Shown in pieces: positions 1 to 5,972 of a stretch of DNA of 7,912 nucleotides. A program made the translations under genes and the position numbers. This DNA comes from CAYLNG01 sp964497855 (GTDB lineage Bacteria; Verrucomicrobiota; Kiritimatiellia; SS1-B-03-39; UBA6053). The DNA is taken from positions 1 through 7,912 of the forward strand of contig CAZCFM010000151.1 in NCBI GenBank assembly GCA_964497855.1, written 5' to 3'. Below the pieces are notes generated by a model, which worked only from the letters and a program-made list of their open reading frames with translations, did no database searches and was not told the origin of the DNA. Every line of letters starts with the position of its first letter. Position 1 is the first letter of the stretch.

Positions 1-16
1 ACAGGCATGTGGTTCG

Positions 17-1201
17 TCAAGTCACTCCAAGAACAAAATTCATTTTTTCTTCGATAAAATCGGAGGTTTTTTGGTGGCCAAGGGCTTGGAGACGTTCTTT
101 TCCGATTACGCAGCCCACTTTGGCAAGTTTGATGCGGATATGTGGGGTTGCTTCTTTGACAGCGGGCTTGAAGCCGCTGAGCAGGTACCATGCAGCCGTG
201 ATGAGTTTTCGGGCCACGGCAATGCAAGCGACCTGTTTGCCCTTGCGGAAGGCCAGAGCCTGGCCCCAACGCGTAATCCGGTTTGATTTTGGGTCCTGCT
301 TGAGGACTGACTGCGCGCCCTGAACAAGAAAATGCCGGGCATCCTTGCGTCCGTTGTGAGCCAGGCGTCCGGATTTTTGGTTGATGCCGCTCTGGTTGAC
401 CTTTGGGTTGAGACCGAAGTAAGTCACCAGTTTTTTGGGATTCTTGAACCGGGCGATGTCTCCGATCATGGCGGCCAAAGCGAATACGGTGATATGCCGA
501 AGCCCGCAAATTTGAAGGAGTTTCATCCATTGAGGCGCCTTCATGACATCTTCGGCCATATAGGCTTCAAGAGATTTCTTTTGGGCCATCGCGTGACGCA
601 GATCCGCGAACATGCTCTCGATGAGCATGCGTTGAGAGGCTGACCAGTTCTTTTGGCGCAGCATCCAACCGGGAGCCTTGTCACTTTTCCAGGTCATGCC
701 TTGGGGACGTTTGAGTGCATGCTGTGTGACCCAACTTGTGAGCCGATTTTGGGCCCGCGTACAATCGCGGGCGGCCCGTTGGTAGCACGCGAGGATCTCC
801 CTGCGCTCCCGGCACGTGTCATCCGGCTGCCAGACTTCCTTGGCAAGCCCGGAGAGGTACGCCTGGGCAATCTTCACGGAGTCCACCGCGTCGGTTTTCA
901 GGTAGGCGTCGCCGATTTTTCCGACCGAGAAGCTTTCGAGCACAATCGCCTGAACTCCCAGATTGGTGAGTTGGAGGCAGCACTCAAAGCTGTTGGATCC
1001 CGACTCCATGACAACGATGTCGCCAGGTACAAGATGTCGCTCCGCCCAGCGAGTCAGCGCCGGGAGGTCCACCTTGTCATGCGTCCAAAGTTTGGTCGCA
1101 TCGTGGTTGCTTTTTCCAGAAAAAGCCGAAGCCGAGAAACAGGAAGGGTGAAGGTCCATCCCAATCACCCGGCTCCGGGCTTGAATTGTTTTTTGCTTCA
1201 T
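17..1201 (-). CDS. IS110-family transposase (DEDD RuvC-like plus Transposase_20 domain)
   Basis: This is the recombinase of an IS110-type element, which moves by an RNA-guided, excision-and-insertion route. The 394-residue product is full length for the family. The N-terminal RuvC-like domain shows the DEDD residues at D16 (IGMDLH), E66 (VVMESGSN), D104 and D107 (KTDAVDSVKIA). The C-terminal Transposase_20 domain starts near residue 228 (LLQICGLRHITV). It has GDIARFKNPKKLVTYFGLNP and the nucleophile serine S271 in NQSG, and ends with the typical RKGKQVACIAVARKL stretch. The chosen start (MKQKTIQARS) has an AGGA ribosome site 8 bases upstream. An in-frame ATG at 1264 would add 21 residues that do not look like the family and lie in the presumed RNA region. 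No frameshift or missing catalytic residue is visible, so the element may be active. It points away from the glycan genes. Confidence 0.93.
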   Translation of the reverse strand: MKQKTIQARSRVIGMDLHPSCFSASAFSGKSNHDATKLWTHDKVDLPALTRWAERHLVPGDIVVMESGSNSFECCLQLTNLGVQAIVLESFSVGKIGDAYLKTDAVDSVKIAQAYLSGLAKEVWQPDDTCRERREILACYQRAARDCTRAQNRLTSWVTQHALKRPQGMTWKSDKAPGWMLRQKNWSASQRMLIESMFADLRHAMAQKKSLEAYMAEDVMKAPQWMKLLQICGLRHITVFALAAMIGDIARFKNPKKLVTYFGLNPKVNQSGINQKSGRLAHNGRKDARHFLVQGAQSVLKQDPKSNRITRWGQALAFRKGKQVACIAVARKLITAAWYLLSGFKPAVKEATPHIRIKLAKVGCVIGKERLQALGHQKTSDFIEEKMNFVLGVT

Positions 1202-1209
1202 TGTATGTT

Positions 1210-1215
1210 TCCTTT
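1210..1215 (-). promoter_or_regulatory. Ribosome binding site of the IS110 transposase
   Basis: Read on the minus strand, the bases just before the start codon at 1201 include AAAGGAAAC. The AGGA core lies 8 bases from the ATG. This spacing decides the start in favour of MKQKT rather than the in-frame ATG at 1264. Confidence 0.6.
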
Positions 1216-1220
1216 CATGC

Positions 1221-1380
1221 ATTCCAGCTGTCGGAGAGTCTGCGGAGCAGGCGAAGCGTTGCACTCAGGCATTCGGGGCTTGCTTCCCCACGCGGGTGTT
1301 TTCGCCGGCGCTCAGTCACAGATAGAGGGAGTTACCCTAGGTACATCACCGAGCGTCTCACGCACGCCGCCAGCTGGAAT
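1221..1380 (-). ncRNA. Candidate IS110 bridge RNA region (left-end non-coding RNA)
   Basis: IS110-group elements such as IS621 encode a structured bridge RNA in the non-coding left end just upstream of the transposase gene. This stretch has the expected position, length (about 160 bases) and strand. It is closed by a perfect 10-bp inverted repeat, ATTCCAGCTG at 1221-1230 and CAGCTGGAAT at 1371-1380. Inside are smaller possible stems, including a GGGG/CCCC hairpin around 1275-1289 and an imperfect GTACC/GGTAAC hairpin around 1331-1342. The donor- and target-binding loops cannot be assigned without the element ends and the empty target site. The limits given are simply the closing repeat; the true RNA may be longer or shorter. 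Confidence 0.4.
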
Positions 1381-1462
1381 ACACCAATTTAAACCCGCTG
1401 ACTTTGTTACGATGCAACCGCAAGGACTCTCTGACAACTAGAAATTCTTAGAAACACATACC

Positions 1463-1781
1463 GTCACGGATGAACACGGATAAATACAGACAACGTGGCA
1501 TCGAAAGTCACCATACCCACAAGCGGCAGCATCCGGTGCATCCACAGGAAAATCATTGCAGATTCTAATGCGGTTTTTTGTCGCCAGCGACAGATCGGGT
1601 TTGGAAATTTCAAGCGCACGAAAATGTCAGAGTCCCGGATTTATCCGGAAGTCAGTCCAGGACCGTTCACGGTCCGAATTCCGCGTCTCCTGCCCCGCAT
1701 CCGCACGCTGAAGCGTGCTTGCTGACTTCCGGATAAATCCGGGACTCGGGCAACATCTGTGTCCATCCGTTCATCCGTGGT
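1463..1781. repeat. Outer imperfect inverted repeat with 'CACGGATGAAC' word, in a gene-free stretch
   Basis: The 636 bases from 1202 to 1837 carry no convincing gene. The part beyond the insertion sequence is bracketed by a degenerate inverted repeat. The left arm, near 1463-1492, reads CACGGATGAACACGGATAAA and then a short AT-rich tail. The right arm, near 1752-1781, gives CACGGATGAACGGATGGACA when read on the other strand. Such words recur widely in intergenic DNA of several bacterial phyla, as far as I recall. No promoter for the downstream operon could be called with confidence in 1782-1837, although that stretch is AT-rich. Confidence 0.6.
1630..1747. repeat. 118-bp cloverleaf-like palindromic element (REPIN/MITE-like)
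   Basis: Two perfect 26-bp inverted arms, 1630-1655 and 1722-1747, enclose two further perfect hairpins: GGACCG-TTCA-CGGTCC at 1660-1675 and GCACGC-TGAA-GCGTGC at 1703-1718. The spacers between each arm and its nearest hairpin are 4 and 3 bases, so the layout is close to symmetric. The two loops, TTCA and TGAA, are reverse complements of each other. Each 26-bp arm also contains its own palindrome, CCGGATTTATCCGG. This resembles a REP doublet or a small non-autonomous element more than a terminator. No REP-associated transposase is in the window. Confidence 0.7.
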
Positions 1782-1837
1782 TAAAAACTCCCAATAAATT
1801 GAACAGGCCCTGATCACGGTTCCTCCAGATTCATCGT

Positions 1838-2938
1838 ATGACCTTTTATAAACCCAAAGGATTGAGGCTTATGCTGCGGCGCTTTTTTCCCTTTGTGGAG
1901 CGGGACCTGCGCATCGGGGCGGAGGCGAATCCTTTTTTCCGGGATCCTCCGGAGTGGGAGGGGCCGGGTTCGGGGTATCGTCTGGGGATCGTGATCGAAC
2001 CCTTCCAGCACCACAAACACTACATCGCCGCCTGCCGCGAGCTGGGGATTTCGTATCGGCTGATCGATCTGTGCCGCGACGACTGGGTGGCGTGTGTCCG
2101 CGATTCCGTCTGCGACGCGTTTCTGGTCTGGCCGTCCATGAGCCGGCGGGCTTTGCGGGACCTTTTTGATGACCGACTGCGCATTCTCGAAGAGGATTTG
2201 GGGCGGCGTGTGTATCCGTCGCTGCGGGAAACCTGGCTCTATGAGAACAAATGCCGCACGCGCGACTGGCTGGAGGCGTATGATATTCCGCATCCGCCGA
2301 CCCGGCTTTTTTATCAGCGCCGGGCGGCGATGGCGTTTGCGCAAAACGCGGAACTGCCCCTTGTGGTCAAAACACGTCTGGGCGCGGCGAGCAACGGGGT
2401 TTGGATCGTCCACACGCGCCAGCGTTTGCGGTGGTGGATTTGGAAATCTTTTTTCAGCGGGCTGGTGGCGAGAATGCGGCATTTTTCGGAGGCGGAGGCG
2501 GGGTTTATCCTCCTGCAAACCCATCTGCCGAGGGTGAAGGAGTGGAGAATGGTTCGTATCGGGGATTCATTTTTTGGTCACCAAAAAGGCGAAAAAGGGG
2601 GATTTCACAGCGGATCGGGACTGGTGGACTGGTCGTCGCCTTCGGAAAAACATCTTGATTTTTTGCTGCGGGTCACAGACACGGGAGGATTCCGCAGTAT
2701 GGATGTTGACCTGTTCGAAACGGAGGAGGGGGACCTGCTGGTGAATGAATTGCAGACGGTGTTTGGAGCCGCGGTATCCGTGGACCAAATGAAAGTGGAC
2801 GGCAAAACAGGGCGCTACGTCCGGGATGACGGGGCGCGGTCCTGGCGATTTGAAGAAGGGGATTTCGCGCGAAACGCCTGTTGCAACGCCCGGGTCCTGG
2901 ATCTCCTCCGCATCCTGGAGGGGGAAAAGGACGCATGA
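1838..2938 (+). CDS. ATP-grasp family ligase of a surface-glycan locus
   Basis: ATP-grasp enzymes join a carboxylate to an amine or thiol through an acyl-phosphate intermediate; the substrates here are unknown. The 366-residue protein has an N-terminal pre-ATP-grasp region (about 47-135, starting YRLGIVIEPFQHHKHY). The ATP-binding lysine is in LPLVVKTRLGAASNG (K178), the hinge is near FILLQTHLP (223-231), and arginines lie in EWRMVRIGDSFFGHQK (235-250). The Mg-binding acidic residues are in SMDVDLFETEEGDLLVNELQ, including D289, D291, N303 and E304. It resembles ATP-grasp proteins I recall from polysaccharide clusters. No signal peptide or membrane segment is seen, so it should be cytoplasmic. 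ATG 1838 has no ribosome site, whereas in-frame ATG 1871 (MLRRFFPF) follows AAAGG and GAGG and may be the true start. The stop overlaps the next gene (ATGA), which indicates translational coupling with the glycosyltransferase. Confidence 0.8.
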   Translation: MTFYKPKGLRLMLRRFFPFVERDLRIGAEANPFFRDPPEWEGPGSGYRLGIVIEPFQHHKHYIAACRELGISYRLIDLCRDDWVACVRDSVCDAFLVWPSMSRRALRDLFDDRLRILEEDLGRRVYPSLRETWLYENKCRTRDWLEAYDIPHPPTRLFYQRRAAMAFAQNAELPLVVKTRLGAASNGVWIVHTRQRLRWWIWKSFFSGLVARMRHFSEAEAGFILLQTHLPRVKEWRMVRIGDSFFGHQKGEKGGFHSGSGLVDWSSPSEKHLDFLLRVTDTGGFRSMDVDLFETEEGDLLVNELQTVFGAAVSVDQMKVDGKTGRYVRDDGARSWRFEEGDFARNACCNARVLDLLRILEGEKDA

Positions 2939-4122
2939 AGCCCCTGCGGATTCTGCATGTCGTGGCCGACCACTCGGAACAAAGCCCGGGGGTGCGTGCG
3001 GCGCTTGAATCCATGGTGACGGGGATGGCGGAGAGGGGGCATGACGTGGTGCTGGCATTCACGGGGGAGGGACAACGGGATGATCCGGGCATCCGCCGCA
3101 TGGCGTTTGCGCGTTGTTTTCCCCGAAGGCTTTATTTTTCACGTCAACTGAAGGCGTCTCTGCCCGCGCTGGCGGCGTCGGCGGATGTGGTGCATGTGCA
3201 CTCGAATTGGACCTTTCCCGTTTGGTGGGGATGTCATTGCGCCGTGAAGGCGAACAAGCCGCTGATTCATTCGCCGCACGGCAGCCTCAATCCGAATAGC
3301 CTGCGCCACCGAGCCTGGAAGAAAAAAGTGGTGGCCTCTTTGGATCGGCATTGGATGCGGCGCGCGGACGCGCTGATCGCCAGCAGTGAAATGGAGAGGG
3401 AAGCGATCGGGGGATGGATGGGCGGTTTTGAACAGATACGCATCCTTCCGTTGGGGGTGGATGTGCAGGCTTTCCCTCCACGGGACAGTCTTGTGCTTTC
3501 CGCGCCTTTCGTGAAGCCTCCCGGTCGGAAAGTGTTGTTTTGTTTGGGCCGCCTGCATCCCCTCAAAGGCCTGGACCTGTTGCTGGACGCTTTTGCAGAC
3601 CTCTGCAATGCCCGCGTGAATCCGGAAGGGGCCATTCGTGACTGGGATCTGGTCATCGCCGGGCCCGACGAACAGGGCACCCGAGCCCGGCTGGAGCGCC
3701 AGATCGGAATACTGGGACTCACCGGCCGGGTGCGTCTGATGGGACCGTTGGATGCGCAACAGAAAATCGCCGCGCTGCATCACAGCGATATCCTGGCGCT
3801 TCCCTCGCGGAGCGAAAGTTTCGGTCTCGTGGTCGCGGAGGCGATGGCGTGCGGCGTTCCGGTCCTGACGACGACCGCCACCCCTTGGGGGGCAGTTTTC
3901 AGTCGCATACCCCGGGAGCAGCGTCCGGGATGGATTTGCACTCCGGATCTGAAGGATCTCAAGGCCAAACTGGAGGAGGCCCTCAGCACCCGGGATGAGG
4001 TTCTGCGTGAAATGTCCCGCCATGGGGAAAGGTTGATTCATGACGAGTTTTCCATAAACACCATGGTCAGGCGTTTGGAGTATGTGTATGAAGAGGCTTG
4101 TCGTTTTCCCCGGCTGCCTTGA
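2935..4122 (+). CDS. GT4-type (GT-B fold) glycosyltransferase
   Basis: This is a retaining glycosyltransferase that would add a sugar from a nucleotide donor to a lipid-linked glycan on the cytoplasmic face of the membrane. The 395-residue length is normal. The N-terminal acceptor domain begins with MKPLRILHVVADHS and includes VVHVHSNW (85-92) and SPHGSLNP (113-120). The C-terminal donor domain shows CLGRLHPLKGLDLLLDAF (203-220, with R206 and K211) and the GT4 signature E-x7-E in SESFGLVVAEAMACGVPV (E294, E302). The start at 2935 overlaps the stop of the ATP-grasp gene as ATGA and is preceded by AAAAGGA; an upstream in-frame start at 2881 would lie inside the previous gene and is not supported. 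Donor and acceptor cannot be read from sequence. The pairing with the ATP-grasp gene suggests they act on the same glycan. Confidence 0.9.
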   Translation: MKPLRILHVVADHSEQSPGVRAALESMVTGMAERGHDVVLAFTGEGQRDDPGIRRMAFARCFPRRLYFSRQLKASLPALAASADVVHVHSNWTFPVWWGCHCAVKANKPLIHSPHGSLNPNSLRHRAWKKKVVASLDRHWMRRADALIASSEMEREAIGGWMGGFEQIRILPLGVDVQAFPPRDSLVLSAPFVKPPGRKVLFCLGRLHPLKGLDLLLDAFADLCNARVNPEGAIRDWDLVIAGPDEQGTRARLERQIGILGLTGRVRLMGPLDAQQKIAALHHSDILALPSRSESFGLVVAEAMACGVPVLTTTATPWGAVFSRIPREQRPGWICTPDLKDLKAKLEEALSTRDEVLREMSRHGERLIHDEFSINTMVRRLEYVYEEACRFPRLP

Positions 4123-4176
4123 CCCATATCCCTTCTCCTTTATCCTTTATCCCCTATCCCTCCTCCTACTCCCCCC
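4123..4176 (+). repeat. Pyrimidine-rich spacer with degenerate ATCCC words
   Basis: The gap between the glycosyltransferase and sugar-transferase genes is almost entirely C and T, with repeated ATATCCC, TTATCC and CTATCCC words. These look like decayed flank words of the hairpin repeat family found further right, but no hairpin core is present. The spacer runs into CTCCCCCC directly before the next ATG, so that gene has no Shine-Dalgarno sequence. Confidence 0.5.
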
Positions 4177-4854
4177 ATGACCCGTATCCTCGACATTCTT
4201 TTTTCATCTCTGGCCCTGATCGTCCTCTCGCCCTTGCTTATTCCAACCGCCTTTATCCTGCGATTCACCGGCGAAGGCGAAATATTTTTCCGCCAACAGC
4301 GAGTGGGAAAGGACGGCAAGATGTTCGGGCTGCTCAAGTTTGCCACCATGCTCAAGAACAGCCCCAATCTCGGAACAGGAACGGTGACCCTGAAACACGA
4401 TCCGCGCGTGTTGCCGGTGGGGCGGTTTCTGCGCAAAACCAAACTCAACGAACTCCCACAGCTCATCAACATTCTGAAAGGGGATATGAGCGTCATCGGT
4501 CCCCGCCCCCAGACACAACGTTGTTTTGATGCGTTTCCAAAAGAAAGTCAGGACATCATTCAGAAAGTCCGCCCGGGACTGTCGGGGATCGGGTCCATTG
4601 TGTTCCGGGGCGAAGAAGATTTGATGGACAGCGCGGAGGACGCCGATCGCTTTTACGATGAGGTGATCATGCCCTACAAAGGCAAGCTGGAAGAATGGTA
4701 CGTCGCCCATCAAAGCCCGCTGTTGTATCTCCAGCTCATTTTCCTCAGCGCCTGGGTGGTGATATTTCCCAAAAGCGAATTGCATACGATGTGGTTGAAA
4801 GGCTTGCCGGAGGCGCCGGAAGGGTTGGGCGGCGGAGCCGCGGATAAGGGGTAG
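4177..4854 (+). CDS. PglC/WbaP-like sugar transferase (small monotopic phosphoglycosyl transferase)
   Basis: This enzyme would move a phospho-sugar from a nucleotide sugar to undecaprenyl phosphate, the first membrane step of glycan assembly. The product has 225 residues, the size of the small PglC type. Residues about 4-28 form the hydrophobic re-entrant segment with the Ser-Pro break at 18-19. FFRQQRVGKDGKMFGLLKF (37-55), DPRVLPVGRFLRK (75-87) and ELPQLINILKGDMSVIGPRP (92-111) are the family signatures. Two positions differ from the usual consensus: KFATM instead of KFRTM, and KLNELPQL, which places Asn91 where the PglC nucleophile Asp normally stands (Glu92 kept). From memory, a subfamily with KFATMLKNSPN and LNELPQ exists, so this may be typical of it. 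The last residues (GGGAADKG) and the stop codon are encoded by a hairpin repeat. No ribosome site precedes the start. Confidence 0.88.
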   Translation: MTRILDILFSSLALIVLSPLLIPTAFILRFTGEGEIFFRQQRVGKDGKMFGLLKFATMLKNSPNLGTGTVTLKHDPRVLPVGRFLRKTKLNELPQLINILKGDMSVIGPRPQTQRCFDAFPKESQDIIQKVRPGLSGIGSIVFRGEEDLMDSAEDADRFYDEVIMPYKGKLEEWYVAHQSPLLYLQLIFLSAWVVIFPKSELHTMWLKGLPEAPEGLGGGAADKG

Positions 4855-4945
4855 GGGATAGGGGATATGCGCGGCTTCGCCGCTGGATATGGGAGATGCG
4901 GCAGCGGAGCTGCCTGGATATGGGGGATGCGCGGCTTTGCCGATG
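4829..4945 (+). repeat. Hairpin repeat array B (GGATATGGG orientation)
   Basis: Four hairpin units in a row are joined by GGATA-TGGGG-type words. Their cores are GCGGC-GGA-GCCGC (4829-4841), GCGGC-TTC-GCCGC (4871-4883), GGCAGC-GGA-GCTGCC (4900-4914) and CGGC-TTT-GCCG (near 4932-4942). Arms differ between units, yet each stays self-complementary. The first unit lies inside the 3' end of the sugar-transferase gene. The 76 bases at 4856-4931 recur at 5758-5833 with three mismatches. The remaining bases to the next gene (4946-5003) show nothing recognisable. Confidence 0.85.
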
Positions 4946-5003
4946 GGGGAGTGCTCCTAAACGAACACTAACCCGCTAAATCAACGGTTGACGATTTTTG
5001 AAA

Positions 5004-5729
5004 ATGGACTCCACATATTACCGATTCCCTTTGGAGGCTTTTCCGGATGTTATCCTTCATGCAGAGGAGTTGCCTGTTCGCTCTCATGCGGCCTACACCG
5101 CCGCTAAACAAGGTGATTCTGACGCTGCCTATGAACTCGTGCATACGTTCCTCGGCTTGACGGCGATTGAGCGTATCCGCTCGTTGATCGAATCGGAGTC
5201 TGTGATGCTTGTCGCGGTGCATGCGTTTGAACGGGAAGGGGTAAATGCGATTCCCGAAGCCATGGCCGATGTTTTGTTCACGTATCTCGCCTGTGAGATT
5301 GACACCGGTATCGTGCAAACGAATATTGTCAGCCACACAAAAGCCGACGGTTTTAGCCGCATGGCGCGCCAACCCGTTTTCAGGGGGAAAGTCCAATCCA
5401 TTATCCCTTATCTGCTGGTGGATGATTTTGTGGGTATGGGGAGCACACTTGCGAATTTGCGCGGGTGGATTATGAGGGAAGGAGGCACGGTGTTGGGAGC
5501 AACAGCCTTGACGGGCAAGGGCCATTCCGCTAGATTGTCACAAAATGAAGGAGACATGCATGAACTCAGAGAAAAACACGGAACAGAACTGGAAGCCTGG
5601 TGGAAGGACACCTTTGGTTTCGGGTATGACTGCCTTACACATGCTGAAGCAGGTTACCTGCTCCGTACCCCGACCGCTGACCGAATTCGAAATCGAATTA
5701 CTGATAAAATCAAAGAAGGAAGTCAGTGA
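5004..5729 (+). CDS. Phosphoribosyltransferase-like protein (PRPP-binding motif)
   Basis: Type I phosphoribosyltransferases transfer ribose-5-phosphate from PRPP to a base or similar acceptor. The 241-residue product shows the PRPP signature YLLVDDFVGMGSTLANLRG (136-154), with D140-D141 and a GMGST loop. It also has a conserved-looking GGTVLGATALTGKG strand-loop (160-173). The N-terminal part (1-110) includes AAYTAAKQGDSDAA and VHAFEREGVNAIPEA. I recall similar stand-alone proteins but cannot name a purine, pyrimidine or other substrate. The start is ATG 5004; a TTG two codons upstream is a possible alternative, and neither has a ribosome site. Lines counted by eye give about 48-55% GC, against about 60% in a sampled line of the GT4 gene. 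The gene sits between two nearly identical 76-bp repeats, so it looks like inserted cargo rather than a glycan-synthesis gene. Confidence 0.72.
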   Translation: MDSTYYRFPLEAFPDVILHAEELPVRSHAAYTAAKQGDSDAAYELVHTFLGLTAIERIRSLIESESVMLVAVHAFEREGVNAIPEAMADVLFTYLACEIDTGIVQTNIVSHTKADGFSRMARQPVFRGKVQSIIPYLLVDDFVGMGSTLANLRGWIMREGGTVLGATALTGKGHSARLSQNEGDMHELREKHGTELEAWWKDTFGFGYDCLTHAEAGYLLRTPTADRIRNRITDKIKEGSQ

Positions 5730-5763
5730 TCGGGTACAGGAATTGATGGCCCTGCCTGGATAG
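5626..5763 (+). CDS. Possible small overlapping ORF, 45 residues
   Basis: A short frame overlaps the end of the phosphoribosyltransferase gene and runs 34 bases past its stop. Its C-terminal part, PLTEFEIELLIKSKKEVSDR followed by VQELMALPG, looks like a charged amphipathic helix and reads like real protein. I have a vague memory of small proteins encoded directly after this phosphoribosyltransferase type. Against it, there is no ribosome site before ATG 5626 or ATG 5641. Most of it also overlaps a well-supported gene, and its stop codon falls in the hairpin repeat. It may be only a chance frame. Confidence 0.3.
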   Translation: MTALHMLKQVTCSVPRPLTEFEIELLIKSKKEVSDRVQELMALPG

Positions 5764-5850
5764 GGGATATGCGAGGCTTCGCCGCTGGATATGGGAGATA
5801 CGGCAGCGGAGCTGCCTGGATAGGGGGGATGCGGGCCTCGGGCCTTGGTT
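5752..5850 (+). repeat. Hairpin repeat array C (GGATATGGG orientation)
   Basis: The array starts with CTGCCTGGATAG, which is the right half of a unit whose left arm is missing. It then repeats the order of array B: an imperfect GAGGC-TTC-GCCGC hairpin, then GGCAGC-GGA-GCTGCC at 5802-5816, then a GGCC-TCG-GGCC core near 5834-5844. Positions 5758-5833 match 4856-4931 at 73 of 76 bases. The stretch 5851-5895 that follows is AT-richer and shows nothing recognisable. Confidence 0.82.
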
Positions 5851-5895
5851 CTTGAATTTTATGCTCCCAAAACCATTCTTTTCTTGTACTCAACT

Positions 5896-5957
5896 CCATA
5901 TCCAGCCCGCTTGCGGGCACATATCCCATATCCAGGCAGCACCGCTGCCGCATATCC
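5896..5957 (-). repeat. Hairpin repeat array D (inverted, CATATCC orientation)
   Basis: Two units of the same repeat family lie in the opposite orientation to arrays B and C: GCCCGC-TT-GCGGGC at 5905-5918 and GGCAGC-ACC-GCTGCC at 5935-5949, with CATATCCAG before and CATATCC after. The second unit is the reverse complement of the second unit of array C with one mismatch over 22 bases (5801-5822 against 5929-5950). The array ends 4 bases before the ribosome site of the four-helix-bundle gene. Confidence 0.82.
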
Positions 5958-5961
5958 AAAC

Positions 5962-5966
5962 AGGAG
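5962..5966 (+). promoter_or_regulatory. Ribosome binding site of the four-helix-bundle gene
   Basis: AGGAG lies 6 bases before ATG 5973. It is the clearest Shine-Dalgarno sequence on the plus strand of this window, and it contrasts with the sugar-transferase, aminotransferase and dehydratase genes, which have none. Confidence 0.75.
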
Positions 5967-5972
5967 TTTAAA

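Larger units (their letters stand above)
1..1440 (-). mobile_element. IS110-family insertion sequence; ends not resolved
   Basis: This is a single-gene insertion sequence: an intact IS110-family transposase plus about 240 bases of upstream non-coding DNA that would be the left end. IS110 elements have no clear terminal inverted repeats and usually make no target duplication, so neither end can be placed by inspection. The end on the 3' side of the transposase lies at or just outside the window edge, because the stop codon is only 16 bases from base 1. The outer limit of the 5' side is set at about 1440 because the chromosomal repeat word beginning near 1463 looks like host DNA. Both coordinates are approximate. 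Confidence 0.6.

Noticed and set aside
653..1441. Long plus-strand open frame of 262 codons opposite the transposase
   Set aside because: It is the mirror of the strongly supported IS110 transposase, its translation has no recognisable domain, and it runs on into the presumed non-coding left end.
1630..1747. tRNA or other known structured RNA in the cloverleaf-like element
   Set aside because: The stem lengths and the perfect 26-bp outer arms do not match a tRNA, and no conserved tRNA T-loop or anticodon arm pattern is present.
1814..2524. Minus-strand open frame opposite the ATP-grasp gene
   Set aside because: Its translation is rich in Pro, Arg and Gln, as expected for the antisense of a GC-rich gene, with no motif; the plus-strand frame shows clear ATP-grasp residues.
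3139..4041. Minus-strand open frame of 300 codons opposite the glycosyltransferase
   Set aside because: It is antisense to clear GT4 motifs on the plus strand, and no family features are seen.
4098..4529. Plus-strand frame of 143 codons across the glycosyltransferase end and sugar-transferase start
   Set aside because: It overlaps two real genes in another frame and translates the pyrimidine spacer into Pro/Ser/Tyr-rich low-complexity sequence.
4998..5003. TTG start for the phosphoribosyltransferase, two codons upstream
   Set aside because: ATG at 5004 is the stronger codon and no ribosome site supports the TTG.
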